A stretch of 64,000 nucleotides of DNA from Macrotis lagotis. Taxonomy: Eukaryota; Chordata; Mammalia; Peramelemorphia; Peramelidae. Of this stretch, positions 1 through 13,900 are shown piece after piece. Position 1 is the stretch's first letter. Every line of letters starts with the position of its first letter. A model generated the notes under the pieces. That model saw only the letters and a program-made list of their open reading frames with translations. It made no database searches and was not told the DNA's origin. The DNA lies in the NCBI RefSeq assembly GCF_037893015.1, contig NC_133666.1, forward strand, positions 661,125,482-661,189,481, in the 5' to 3' direction. The translations under genes and the position numbers were made by a program.

Positions 1-2850
1 ATACTTATGGGAAATTTCATTTCTCTAAATTCTTAAAACAACAAAATAGAAAAAAAACCAAATCAATGAATTGGGTATGCAAATAAAAAACTTGGAAAAG
101 AGCAAATTAAAAATCCTCAATTGAGTACCAAATTGAAAATCCTGAAAATCAAAGGGGGAGATTACTAAGATTCAATGTAAAAAGAAAAAACAATTGATTT
201 AATAAATAAATCTAATAGCTGATTCTTTGAAAAAACCAATAAAACACAAGCTATTGTTAATTCAATTTTAAAAAAGGAAAGATGATAAATAAAAAGGGTG
301 GCATAGTCACCAAGGAGGAAAAAATTAAAGCAATCATTAGGAAATATTTTGCTCAAATGTATACCAATAAATCTAATAATCTAAGTGAAATCAGTGATTA
401 TTCGGACTAACAGATCAGGAAATGGAATTCCTAAATAACCCTATCTTAGAAAAAGATATTAAACAAACCATTAAGGAATTCTCTGGCAAAATATTCCCTG
501 GGCCAGATGAATTCACAAATAAATTATTCCAATATACTATGAACTGTATGAAAAACAGGCAAAGAAGGAGTCCTACAAATATTTGCTGATACCTAAATCA
601 GGAAGTTGTAAAACAGAAAAAGAAAATTATAGACCAATTTCCCTAATGAATGTTGATGCAAAATTTTTGAACAAAATGCTGGTAAGGCTATTACAGCAAT
701 ATATCATAATGATTATACACCATGATCAGATGGGACTTACACCATGTATAGAAATGCAGGGTTAGTTCAGTATTAGGAAAACAAACAATATAATTGACCA
801 TATCAATAAAAAATTCAACAGAAATAATATGATTATCTCAACAGATGCTGAAAAAGATTTTGACAAAATAAAGCACTAATTCCTATTAACAACACTAGAG
901 AAAATAGGAAGAAAGAGAACACTCCTTCCTTAAAATAATAACCAGTATCTATCTAAAACCATTAGCAAACATGATCTGCAAAAGGGATAAACTAGAAACC
1001 TTTCCAATAAGGTCAGAAATAAAGCAAAGATGTCCATTATCACCACTATTATCCAATATACATTAGAAATATTAGCTATAGCAGTAGAAGAGGAAAAAGA
1101 AATCAAATAAATTAGAATAAGCAATGCAGAAACAAAACTATCACGCCTTACAAATGATATGCTTATATACTTAGAGAACCCTAGAGAATCAACCAAAACA
1201 TAATGTGAAATAATTAACAACTTTAGCAAAATTGCAGGATATGAGATAAACTCAAATAAATCATCAGCATTCCTTTATATGATCAACACAGCCCAGCAGG
1301 AAGAGATAGAAAAAGAATTTTCATTTAACATAACTAAATACTTGGGAGTCTACCTGCCAAGACAAACCAGGAATTATATGAACACAACTACAAAACACAT
1401 TTCATACATATGAAGTCAGATTTAAACAAATGGAACAATATCAATTACTTATGGGTAGGTTGATCCAAATGGCAAAAATGACAATTCTGCTAAGTTAGTT
1501 TACTTATTTAATGCTATACCAATCAAACTATCAAAAAAATTTTTATAGAGCTAGAAAAAATAAATTCATCTATAAGAAAAAAAGATCAAAAATATTAAGG
1601 GAATTAATAAAAAAGAACTATGAAGGAAGGTGGCCCAGTAATACCAGATCTCAAACACATTATAAAGCAGCAATCACTAAAACTAACCCAAGATTTTGGG
1701 ATAAGAAGTCACTATCTCACAAAAACTATTGGGAAAACTGGAAAACAATAGTATACAAATTAGGTATAGATCAAAAGTTTATACCGTGTACTGGGTACAT
1801 GAGTTATACATAAAGGGTGATACTATAAACAAATTAGAAGAATAAGGAATAGTCTACCTCTAAAATCTATGGGAAGGTGAAGAATTCAAGACCAAACAAG
1901 AGTGAGCATTATGAAATCTAAAATAAATAATTTTGATTATATTTAAAGACTTTTATATAAACAAAACCAATGCAACCAAGTTGAGAAAAAAATCTTTACA
2001 ATCAGCATCTCTGATAAATATGTAGAGAACAAAGACAAATTTGTTAGAACATAAGTCATTCCCTAATTGATAAAGAATATGAATAGGCAGTTTTCAGATG
2101 AAGAAATCAAAGCTACCTATAGGCATATGAAGAATGCTCCAAATCACTACTGATCAGAGAAATGCAAATTAATACAACTCTGAGATACCACCTCACATGT
2201 TGGAGAGGATATGGGATTTTTGAGATACTAATGCACTATTGGTGGAGTTAAGAACTGATCCAACCATTCTGGGGAGTAATTTGAAACTATGCTCAAAAGG
2301 CCATCAAACTGTGCATACCCTTTGGTCCAACAATATCACTAGTAGGTCTGTAAAACAAAGAGATCATAAAAAAGGGAAAAGGACCTACATGTACAAAAGT
2401 ATTTATAGCAGCCCTCTTTATAGTAGCAAAGAATTGGAAATAGAGGGAATACTAATCGATTGGGAAATGGCTGAACAAACTGTGGTACATGAATATAATG
2501 GAAATACTACTGTGCAATAAGAAATGATGAACAGGCAGATTTCAGAAAAAGCTGAAAAAATTTAAATGAACTGATGCAAAGTGAAATGAGCAGAACCAAG
2601 GAAACAATGGACACTGTATCAGCAGATATTGTGTGATGATCAACTGTGAAGCACAAAGGACTCATGAAGGAAAAGGCTATTCATATTCAGATAAAGAACA
2701 TGATAGCACATGTATAAACTTTATCAAACTGCCTACCATTTTCAGAAGAGGGAAGGGGAAGGAAGGACAAAAATTTGGAACTCATCTTGTAAAAATGAAT
2801 TCTAAAATTTTCATAATAATGTAATTGAGGGAAATAAAATATCATTAAAA
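1..2850 (+). mobile_element. L1 LINE, ORF2 part, decayed (antisense to the PIWI gene)
   Basis: Broken ORF2 pieces run from the endonuclease/RT linker to the C-terminal region: [20 protein letters not shown] at about 618-677, [11 protein letters not shown] near 840, and C-terminal strings near 2240-2520. The RT active-site region near 1150 reads TNDM in place of FADDM. Many frame breaks make it inactive. The left side is cut by the window edge. It sits in the intron after the last visible PIWI exon. Confidence 0.85.
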
Positions 2851-3049
2851 TAATATGATGGAAATTATTATAAGCAGTATATATTTATATAGAATTTTAA
2901 GGTGACTTAGAATAACTGTTTCTAGAAGACAGTGTTGTGTTTGGGGTGCCTCAGTGGAGAAGTTTAATGGAGTATGGACACTGTTATGTAAAACGGATTC
3001 TGTTTCCTGATATGGATATAGATAACTCTATGCCCATTTCCCCAGAGGC

Positions 3050-3440
3050 ATAGTTAGATGGGGCAGTGGATATAACTCAGAGCTTGGAAGCAGGAAGACT
3101 TATCTTCATGAGTTCAAATTGTACCTCAAACACTTACTAGCTATGTGATTCTGGGCAAGTCACTTAACCCTGCTTGCTTCTATTTTCTTGTCTGTAAAAT
3201 GAGCTGGAGATGGAAATGGCCAACAATCCCAATATCTTTGCCAAGAAAATCCGAAACTGGGGTTCCAAAAAGTTGGAAATGACTCAACAACTACTCAGGT
3301 CCTCCTGATTCCAGAGCTGTTGCTGGCCCAGTGGACAGAACCCCCTCACTCAAATCCAATTCATTTGCCTATCCTGGCATCACCTCACTGATTTCATGGC
3401 CTTCTTTGAGAACAAAAGACAAACATCAGTCCTCTCTTCC
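3050..3440 (+). mobile_element. CORE-SINE (MIR/MAR-like) plus marsupial SINE tail
   Basis: 3050-3290 carries the CORE motif ACTTACTAGCTATGTGATTC and GGGCAAGTCACTTAACC, followed by the tail in which cells of text read TTTGCCAAGAAAATCC. 3300-3440 is the separate tail type ending TTCTTTGAGAACAAAAGACA. The remaining 3440-4096 shows no recognisable feature. Confidence 0.75.
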
Positions 3441-4096
3441 CACTCCTGCTCTCTCCCCATCTGTAGGCAACCCTCCAATAATAGATTTCTGGCAGTTGAT
3501 ACTCAGTAATGGAGAATGCTTTCATATGAAGAGTTCTTCAAACCAATGAAATCCATAGTTATGGATCCAAAAAAGAAAAACAAACAAATGAAAAAGAATC
3601 TTTCCTCCAATTCCAAAAGATTGCATTCTTCATTTTCACCATAGACAATATCAATGGGAGGGAAAATAGAAATACTTTCTTAAAAAAAGTTTTTATTCCT
3701 ATCTTTTGTTTTTTATAGCATAGTAGTTTTCCTAGTAATACTCCTTTTTCCTTTCTCAAAAAGCCTTCAATGTAATAATCAGAATTTTTAGAAAAAAATT
3801 TTAAGGAACAATATCAGCATAATTGATCAATGAAAAATATAAGTTTGAAAACAAACCTAATGGTTAACACTTATGGACTTCATACCTCTTTAAATGGGTA
3901 TGATGGGAATGTCAATAAAGACACTTTCAATGAAAGCTAGGGGTCAGGTAAACTAAGGAAGGATATCTAAGTTACAGGAAAAAACCTCTCTAATCTTGCT
4001 TTCTTGACATTCAGGTATCTAAAATCCTTTGCCCCAAATACAACTTAAGCTAAAAACTTTGTAAAATTCATTTTATATCTATCAAGTCCTACTCAC

Positions 4097-4200
4097 TTAG
4101 TCAATGATGCATCCAGGCTAGCAACAAATCCTGCGACTGATTTATGTCCCGACGAGATGTCATGGTAACAATCTATTCCAATGAACATAGTATCTGTGAA
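4097..4200 (-). CDS. PIWIL3: PIWI gene, PIWI-domain exon with first catalytic Asp (residues 726-759)
   Basis: The acceptor is ATTTTAAG|TTCACAG and the donor ACTAA|GTGAGT; 104 bp, phase 0 in and phase 2 out. The peptide includes [20 protein letters not shown] and [11 protein letters not shown]. Asp735 in GIDCYHD is the first residue of the family's DEDH catalytic set. A nearby ACAG would give a wrong frame, so the upstream AAG acceptor is used. The next exon, expected to start near WYS, was not found in 1-4096. Confidence 0.95.
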
Positions 4201-7200
4201 CTTAAAATGGACAAAAAAGGTAAACATTCAAATACACGAGGAAAAATATAAGGAAAAGCAAAAAAGTTTCTTTAAAAAAAACCTCTTAATGTAAGTTTTA
4301 AATGATCCACAATTGGAGGTCTTAAGAAAGGTTTTTATCTCATGAGCATAAATATTTATTACAGAGCATAAATAAGAGTAGAGTAGCCTACCATGTTATC
4401 CAGTAGTCATGAATTACAATATTGTATGACATAAATACCACCTACTTGATTGGCTTGCATAAGGAGGCATTCACTTCTATCTCTATTTCTAGGCTTTCAG
4501 AAGAAAATTCCATCAATTATATGGCTGGAAAGTATTAAAATTTCTAAATATGCCTAAACTATACCCTTTGTAAATATTTACAAAATGACATTTTCAAAAA
4601 AGGGACACTGCAATAAAGTACAACTTACAGGGATAGAAACCTTCCAAAGATGTCCTCCAATCTTGCAGTTCATTTGCAAGGCCAGCTTGGTAACAATTGG
4701 CAGAATTTGGGGTTTTTTTAATGTTTCAGCTACTATGCACTGACTTGGAACTGGGCAATTTATACATAGGTATTTTTTAATAGCATCATACTTTTCTTTT
4801 TTATTATTGGACAGCAGACAAACCACCTTGAAAATAAAAGAAACAACTATCACAACAAGTCAATCATTCATTCAACAAGCATGTATTTAGTGCCTATTAT
4901 ATATACATAAAGCACTGTGCAATTCACTAGAGAAAGGAAGAAACATAAAATGAAGACTATCACCTGCCTTTGATGGACTTATGTTCTACTGAAAGAACAC
5001 AGAACTGGGATAGATATGTGAGTGCAATGTAATTTGGCTAGAAGGGGCATTTCAATGACTAAGAAGATTACGAAAGGCTTCCAGGAAAAAGTTAAATGTA
5101 AAGTGAACTGCATAAATAATCTAAAAAGTAGAAATAAGAAGGCATGAAAAATGGCTTGTGCAAAGACTTGAAGACAGAAATGGAATACAATGAGCAGAGA
5201 TTGTTTAGAACTGACAAGAAGGATGATGGTATCTTCAAGAGAAATAGGGAAGAAAATGAGTTGTTTTAGGTAATTTATTTAATCTCTCTAAGTCTACATT
5301 TCTACCACTATAAAATAGGGAGAATTAAATAAATTATTTATAGTTTACAGACGTTAAAAAACATTATATAAATGATAATTCTCATTTATGAGTCCTAAAG
5401 CAAGCATAGGATTTAAAATAAGCTAGAAGGTGTGTTTTTGATTGAAACATCATCGGGTCTTCTTTACTTTTCATTAAAAGAAACTTCTAAAGCAATAGTA
5501 TCATCATACAATTATAATTTACATAAAACCAATAGTGTAAGATTCAGTAATTTTGATTTAGATGATTAAATCTATGAAGAAGTTTGTTAAATACTATTAA
5601 TATGAGCCAGCCCATTCCATAATTGAATAGATTTTTAAAATCTAATCTCCCTAGTCTTCTGATTCTAACTTGACCCTATGGAATTCAATTACATATAAAA
5701 ACCTTCACAAAGTACAAAATTTTAATAAGATGACATTTGAGAGACTCTAACAAATTCATCTATGAGGCACTATTTCAAGTTATGGTTAAGGACAGAAAAA
5801 TGAAGCAAGTTCCTTGAAAACATTAGAGACAAGGTAGTACTTTAGCTGAAACCAGGACAAGTTCAATAGTATGTGCAAAAAAGCACAAAAGAAGCAAAGT
5901 ACATGGTACTTTGGTAATTGGTAATTGGTAGAATACATGAAGTATTGGTATTGGTAGAATACATGGTAATTGGGAAAATACACGAAGACTCGATAAGGAT
6001 GGGAAAGCAAAAAGGTATTGGATTAGAGTGTCTTTCCCCAAGCTTGACATTCTATCTCGTTTTTCTGAATTTGCCAAAGCCATTTCCCTTCACTTAAATG
6101 TTTCTTTTCCTTGTCCCTGTCTGTTGGAATCCAAGCATCATCCTTCAAACTTCATCCCAGAAATCTTCCCTCATTTCTCCAGTTGTTAGTTACCTCTCCA
6201 TAAATTTACACATGTGTGATTGTGATAGAACCTACTCCTAGCTGCCCTAACACACACCTTAGAATAGGCTCAGTGAGGGCACTGCCATTTTTATTTTTGC
6301 ATCCCCAATGGGTCATTCTGAAGTCTCTGAGTCATAGGAGCGCAGCCAAGCAGAAATTGCTCTGTAGCCAGATGGAAATAAGAATCAAATACTTATTATT
6401 TCAGAAGTGAACAGTTGGATACTTACGATTTGAGTCTGTGGTGTAACATTGTCTTCCAAGACTTTAAGATACTCTTCAGTTTTATCTTGTACTGGACATC
6501 TAGGAAGGGAATAAATTCACTCTCATATAATTGGAAATCTGTAGCTGGTTCACGTTATATCATTTATATAGGCTTAAAAAGGTTTGACATAGTGATGAAC
6601 TCAGCACATTAAATCCAAATAGAAGTTAAAACAAATTTTAAAAAGAAAAATTCAAATAGTAAAAATGGACCCCAAATGGCTAAATATGTTAAAAATGTCA
6701 ATAGAAAGATTTGTATACTAAAATTTTTAATATCATATATTCAGAATTTTTCTTCCTTTCAAATCTCTCACCATTAGCACACAATTCACAGATTTTTATC
6801 ATTTACACTTACAGCTATATGCCATTTTCTGATATTTTGATTGCATTAGAAGGAATTGTTTCCCCATCCTTCTCAATAAATTTGTTCCTCCCATCTAATT
6901 ACTATGGTGGAAGTTTCATACTCTTGACCAAGAGTCAGCTCTCCAATGTTGTCTCAACCAGATTATAATGTGATTGGGAAATGTTCAACATCATACATCA
7001 CCTAATTTGTGATTATCTAAGCCAAGATTGGGATTGACACCATAGGTCTAGGGAATAGTCTTCTTATTAGCCTTTAGCCAAATGAAGCAAAGGTTAATCT
7101 CCTGAAGAAGACTAACCTACCAAAGCTTATGTAGTAATAGGCATTATAGTTAACTTAAAATTGAATCCTTTATTCAAAACTTCTATTTAATCAGAATCTG

Positions 7201-7870
7201 GATATTTACTAAAAAGAGATTACCTGTAAATCACTAACCTACAGATTTACAATTGGGGTTTCCTTTAATTCTCAAAGTTTAAGGGCCTTTGCCAAATGAA
7301 GGTAACAACCTAATTTCTTTTTTAATCTGTTTGAAGTACTACCCTGCATGTTGGAAGAAACAGGTGTAATGACAGGACTGATCACTGTTAGGAACTGAAC
7401 TCAGTCTAGATCTGCTGACTCCCAGTAATGGCACTTTCTAGAAGCATGACCTTTGTCAAATCACTGGTTATAATTTTCTTCCCTATAGAATGGGGTTGAC
7501 ACTTGCCTTGCTTACCAATAAGGGCTACTATGAAGAAAGTATCTTATACATTTTATAGTGCTACATAAATGTACATCCTTATCAAGGTCAGTTCTTAGAA
7601 GTTTCTTCCTAAAATCCAAGAAATGAAATTCCCTGTATTTCTGCTTTTAAAAACTTGATTTTAGTCTTCTTATGGGTGCATGTGACTTCCACAAGCAATA
7701 TAATTTTGGGGTATTGGTTTATGTACATTGTCATGCAGGTAACAATCCAAGCAAGAAGTTTAAACCCAGAGGTCAAGCTTTGAGCTGAGCACCAGGTGGG
7801 GCTTCATTTAGGATGAGCAGGTTAGCCATAAAGTCAGATAAAAGGACTCAGGGTAAAGAAATCTAGTTAC

Positions 7871-7923
<53 letters not shown>

Positions 7924-10900
7924 AACACATATACTTCTTCCAGCTATCCCCTAGATCTGGAATGCACTCTCTGTTCAAATCCAACTAATGACCTTCATGG
8001 TTTCCTTTAAATCCTAAATAAAATCTCATCTTCTACAGGGACCTCCAAGGACCTTTTCTCTCTTAGCTGTCCCCTAATAATCTTGTTTACAGCTTGCTTG
8101 AGTTTCTTTGCTTGTTGTCTTCTCCATTAGATTGTGAGCTTTTCTGCAGGACCATCTCTTCTCTCTTTTCATATCTCTAGTGCTTAGTACAGTGCCTGGC
8201 TTAATCAAAAATTTACTAAATGACATACTAGGGTTGAATCCAAACAAAGTATTTAGTGAAAATGAAGAGCTGTCTGCCATTTTGAGCCCACTATAAAAAG
8301 AAGTTATGGGAAAATTTTTTTTGCTCTGTCCTCCATCCCACCAATCAGAGATATTAGATTACTGACCCACATTCAACTTGCAATCAACAAATATCAACCC
8401 ATGTTCTCCCCAAGGTTCTCATCATTTTTTGTCCCAGAAATCAGTTCCTCCATGTTGGAGACAATCAGAAACAGAACAGTATTTCCTCAAATGGATTCAT
8501 CCTATTTTTGAAAGAAATATCATTTTGACAAAGGAAGAAATTATTTGCTGTTGCTTCTTTGGAGTAATGATAGGTTCAACAGAAGACTGAAGTAATGAAG
8601 TCCTCTGTCACTTGTTCACTGTCACTCTGGGCCAGATGGGTGATATGTTTCCAAATTCCCTCAACTGGTTCTTTTTTTATCCAAAGGGTATATAATATAT
8701 TCTCTGATTGTTCAGATGATGATACTTCTCCTATCCCTGCTGATCATTACCACTATGTCTTTCCCAGTTCCTGGATTGTTGCCCTTGAGCATTTTCTTGG
8801 TAAACAATGCCATTTCACCCTCACATCTTTTAACATAACTTCTTCCCAAACTTTTCCTACTACTGATGTGGGTTTCTTGGGCAGTGCCAGTCCAAGATCA
8901 ATGGAGAGTGCTTGTTAAATAGTCCTCAAAGTATTTTAACCTTTCAGGGGTGGGGGTGGTGGAAGTCTATTTGACCTGAGGGATATGTTTTGTATTTATT
9001 CATGGGCTCCTATAAGTCATTTGTGTGTCTTGAATTTTCTGTGGTAGGTGAATAAAGGTTATGATATCCATAATGTACACTGTATGGGAGTTGAGAAACC
9101 CTGTTATCCACATCTGGGGGAAAATGAGCCCCTGAAATTGAAGCAATAAGCAAAAGAGAGAAACTGATTTTTTTTAGAGGTAAGGAGTCAGAATCAAACC
9201 TGGTGGGTTAGAGTTTTTGAGGTGATTATCTCTATTTTCCTCAAAAAACAGTTGTTCCCTTTACAACCAGGCAAAGAAGGCTTATTATAAGCACTGTCAA
9301 GCAATCTCTTACTGGATTATTTAAGCCTAGTATTCACTCAAAGCATTATAAAAAAGACCCTTCCCCAAATGCATACTGTGTCAGCTACCATCATTTCTAA
9401 ACTATGGAAAAGTTTGACTCTACTCACCGTTTGGGGGCCCCCAAGTTTATGCCTAGGGTACGTGTAATTAAAGTTAGTTTCTCCCAAAAGGTTTGTGCTA
9501 GTCTTGAATTTTCATAATTAAAGACAAATAACCAATTAGTTAGTGGTTTAGGATAACTCAAGTGTCCTTTTTTAATTTCTTTTGACCAATCTGTACACTG
9601 GATAGATATAGCCTAGAAGAGAGAGTGTTAGAAAACATGTTATAAAACATTAATGTACCTTACACCTAGTTAACATGTATTTGTTGTATTAAGTAGCAGA
9701 CAATTCAATCCTGAGGCCAGATATGAACTCATGAAGATGAGGCATTCTATGCACTATGGTGCCTCCCAACAAATGCACCAGATAAGCCAATACAAAATAT
9801 GGTGGGAGGATAAGGTGACAACAGAAACCAAGAAAGGCTTCCTGTAAGGTTTAGTTTTGGAGAGAGCTAAGGATTCTAAGAGATGGAAAAGGAGCAGGAG
9901 AGTATTACAGGGCTAGGGATAAGAGGGCTGAAGATGGAGTCATGAACCTTATGGACATCAATTTAGCTAGAGCTCCCTGTGATATGCGTAAACCTGGAGA
10001 GTCAGGCCAAAAGCTGGGTTTGCTTTCAGAAATCTGACCTCAGGTACTTCCTAAGTTTGTGACTCTCCTTTGTAAAATGGGGGGGTCACAAGACAGCACC
10101 TACCTCTGGGAGTTGTGAGGATCCAATGGGAGCAAATTTGTAAAATGTTTTGTAAACTTTTAAATACTATAGAAAAAAACTATACTTTGGGGGTTAAGTT
10201 TATTTTTTTCATTAATGTGGGAATACAGCAGGAAGACCCATAAAAGAACAAGGGAAACTTTTGCTGTTCTAATTATTTGTGAGGTTTTTTTTGGTTTATA
10301 CAAGTTTGATCTGGATCAACTTGAACTGAAGATTTAAAAAAAACCACCTTAATTTAAGAAACGTACTCTCCCATCTTCATTGAGTATCTGCACTGGCAAA
10401 ACTCTCCCAGTGAGAGATAACGATTGCTTTTCAAAGTCTAAACCCCATTCCTGAAGCTCTCTCTGAACATCAGCATTCCTGTGGAGTGAAGAGTATTTGG
10501 ACACTGATAAATAAAACAATGGTGTGATATTCAATAAGACATGTACCAGAATCAATCATCAATCAATCAATCATCCTCTATCCAAAACTCTTAGATGGCA
10601 CCTCTTAAGCATTGAGATTCTGAAAAGTCTCTTCAAGTTCTGACAAAGTTATGGGCACCCAAAGATACATAAAGGCAGCTCAAGGTAGCCTTATGTCTTC
10701 CTGTCTTACTCTGCTTTTGGGGCTGTCTGCAGAGAAATTGTTAAGAGTTATCCCAATTCATTTTACTTTTCTCTCCTACTACAGTAGTCTAGTACAAATC
10801 TGGAAAGACATAAGTTTAGCTTCCAATTATCAATATCTATAACTATAGCTATCTATCTGTCTATCTATGGAGTTAATTCCGTCCTGGTATGATCACTAAG

Positions 10901-13900
10901 TATTTATTTAGAGACTGCTGTGTGGAAGGCTCTAGAGAAACAATTCCTGATTTTCACAATGCATATAGTCTCTTGGGAGAAATATGCATACATCTATTGA
11001 CTGCATGTGTATGTCTTTACATGTTTGTGAATGTATACATATGTATGTGAACATAACACATACATAGACATAAAAACTCATTTCATTAGGGGATAGGGAG
11101 GTAGAAATCAGGAAAGGTTTCACGTAAGACGTGATTATTGAGTTAAACTTTGAAGAAAACTAAGGACTGGATAGATCTGACCAACTGAGCATTTGTTGCC
11201 AAAGATGAGTATGAAAACCTGATAATATAAATCACCATCTACTATACTTGCAAGGAACTTTATCTTTTTTTATTCTGAGAACTGTACTTCAATGTAATTG
11301 GTTTCCTCTTAATCCTATATTTTATTTTATGCATTTAATAATAGACTGTCAAAAGGTGATGATGACACAGAAAAAGGTTGTAACCCCTTAGAATAATGAA
11401 ACTTACCTGTGAATACTGTCAATGAGTTTTCGGAGTTCATTGTACCTTCTTTCAGGAGACAACCTTGTTCGATTAGCTAAGTTACTGAAGATCCTATTCA
11501 TTTGCATTGAGCGTGTTAGACCTTTGAAATAAAGAAAGGATGCTGTGTCCAAATGAGGAGCTAAGAATGCTTACAGAGTTTGTTTTAAGCATTGGGCTGC
11601 AGAAGCAGTTCTTTCTTGGAGAGCTAGGCAGAGGTTCAAAGAGGAGATGCTTAGGGATCTCAGAAGCCAGAGCACTTGAAGGAAGAAGTGTTAAATGAAG
11701 GAGAGAAATGGGATCGATGGACAAAAAGAAATGAATAAGTGATTCTGTCTGCCCTCTAAAGAAAAGAAATTCACACAGTACCTGTGAGATTACAGAGCTC
11801 AGGAATGAGTAGGGCAGGGTTTGCCAGTCTTCCATCAGGCCCCTTCTTCCTCTTAGGCTGGCTGACCAAGACTGGCTGCTCCAAGTCTGTGATTTTTGCC
11901 CTATATTGCTGTATAAGAAAAGAAAAGAAAGGAATAAAGATAATTATCATTAAAAGCTAATTCTTCCAACAGTAGATAAAGCAAAGGACTTTACCTGATG
12001 TAAGTACAACTCTTGCCTCAGATACTTCCTCACTGTATGACCCTGAGCAGGTCCCTTCTCTCTCAGGCTCACTTTTTTTTCTCAGTAAAATGGGAATAAC
12101 AACAGTGAGTGACTCTCAGGGTTGTTGGGAAAAATCTTAAAACCTCATATAAATTCTAGTTATTATTATTATCATTATTATTAAGACAAATATTGGATAT
12201 CAAAAGCCCTTTTGATTTGGAAAATTTTAAAATTGTCTGTGAATGGTATTATGGATCATGGGTACTCTGGTGATTTATTCCCAGTCCTAGAATTCTCATT
12301 GCCAAAAGAATCATAGGTTTAAAGCTGGAAGGAGCTTCAAAGTTCACCTAGTTGAAACTTGACTAACGATACCCTACTATTTAGTGGGAAATCAAGGATA
12401 TTTTGGGATATTCAGTTAATTGTTTCTCACTAATATATATGATGCTAATAACTTTATTTTTTAAGATAAGAAATCTTAACCAATCAAAGCAATCAATCAA
12501 CAAGTATTAAATTCCTACTATGGGGGGCAGCTAGGTGGCGCAGTAGATAAAGCACTGGCCCTGGAGTCAGGAGTAGCTGGGTTCAAATCCGACCTCAGAC
12601 ACTTAATTACCTAGCCACTTAACCCTATTTGCCTTGCAAAAACCTAAAAAAAAATTCCTACTATGCTCAGGCAATGTATTAGATGTTGGGAAAATGCATA
12701 ACAAACTGAAGAGAAAACAAAACACATTATCAGAAATTATCTTTAACCAATTATATGGTAATAAAATTAATAACTTAGAGGAAATTAATGAATATTTATA
12801 AAAAGATAAAATTTTTATCATTATTAGCTCCATTAACACATTTTATTATTAACTAATATTAACAAAATGAAATAGACTTCAAATATATCAATGAGTTCCC
12901 AATACTTTACGAACCAAATGGATTTATATGTGCATTCTATCAAATATTCAAAGAATAGTAATTCTAATATTATATAAGCTATTGGTCTAATAAGAATTGA
13001 ATAATAAGAACTGAATCCCTTCCAATCTCTTTCTATAATACAAATGTGGTCTTGATACCTAAACCAAGGAGAAATAAAGGAGGGGAAAAAAAAAAACCTA
13101 ATAACTGAATAACCACCCTAATGAACAATGAAATATTTTAAATAAAATTAATTAAATGGGCCACTGAAAGCATATTAGAAAAATTATATACTGTGACTAA
13201 GTTGCATATATGCCAGAAATAAAGGGTTTGCTCAGCATAAAGATTACAAATACAATAAATCATGTTAATATAAATATATTTAAATGCTGAAAAGAGATTT
13301 GACAAAATCCAAATAAGAACACTAGAAATCATAGGAATAATGTTTTTTTTCTTTTTTCTTTTTACAAGGCAATGAGATTTAGTAACTAGTAACTAGTTCA
13401 AGGCCACACAGCTAAGTAAGTATTAAGTGTCTAAGGTTGGGTTTGAACTCAGGTCCTCCGGACTTCAGGGCTGGTACTCCTCTCATTGTCACTTAGCTGC
13501 CCTGACCCTTTCTTAAAAGAGTAAATATTTTCTATCTAAAACTTAGACTGAACTACGATATAATAGAGAAAAGTTGTTTCCAGGAAGATCAAAAGTAAAA
13601 TAAGGATGCCAATTGTTACCTCTACTATTTAACCTCTACTATTATTATAGAATAATAACACAGAAGAAATCATAAGAATAGGAAGAGGCAAAAAGAGTAA
13701 AAATATCATTTTTTAAATGATATAATACACCTAGAAAAATGCTAGAGTCCATCAAACTTCATGGGAGATAAAGTGGATACTTCTGAATATTCAAAAAAAT
13801 CTGAATACATCCAATAATGTTTTTGCATTAACAAAACAAAGAAGTTAAAAATTAGAAGAAAAGCAGGGAATTTAAGAGGGTGGATGGGATTCTTTGCAGG

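Noticed and set aside
3559-4096. Search for the next PIWI exon (expected near WYSRC)
   Set aside because: No matching peptide or splice sites on the minus strand; the exon is presumably left of the window.
8595-8918. 107-codon plus-strand frame in a PIWI intron
   Set aside because: No motif, no homology I recognise and no exon boundaries.
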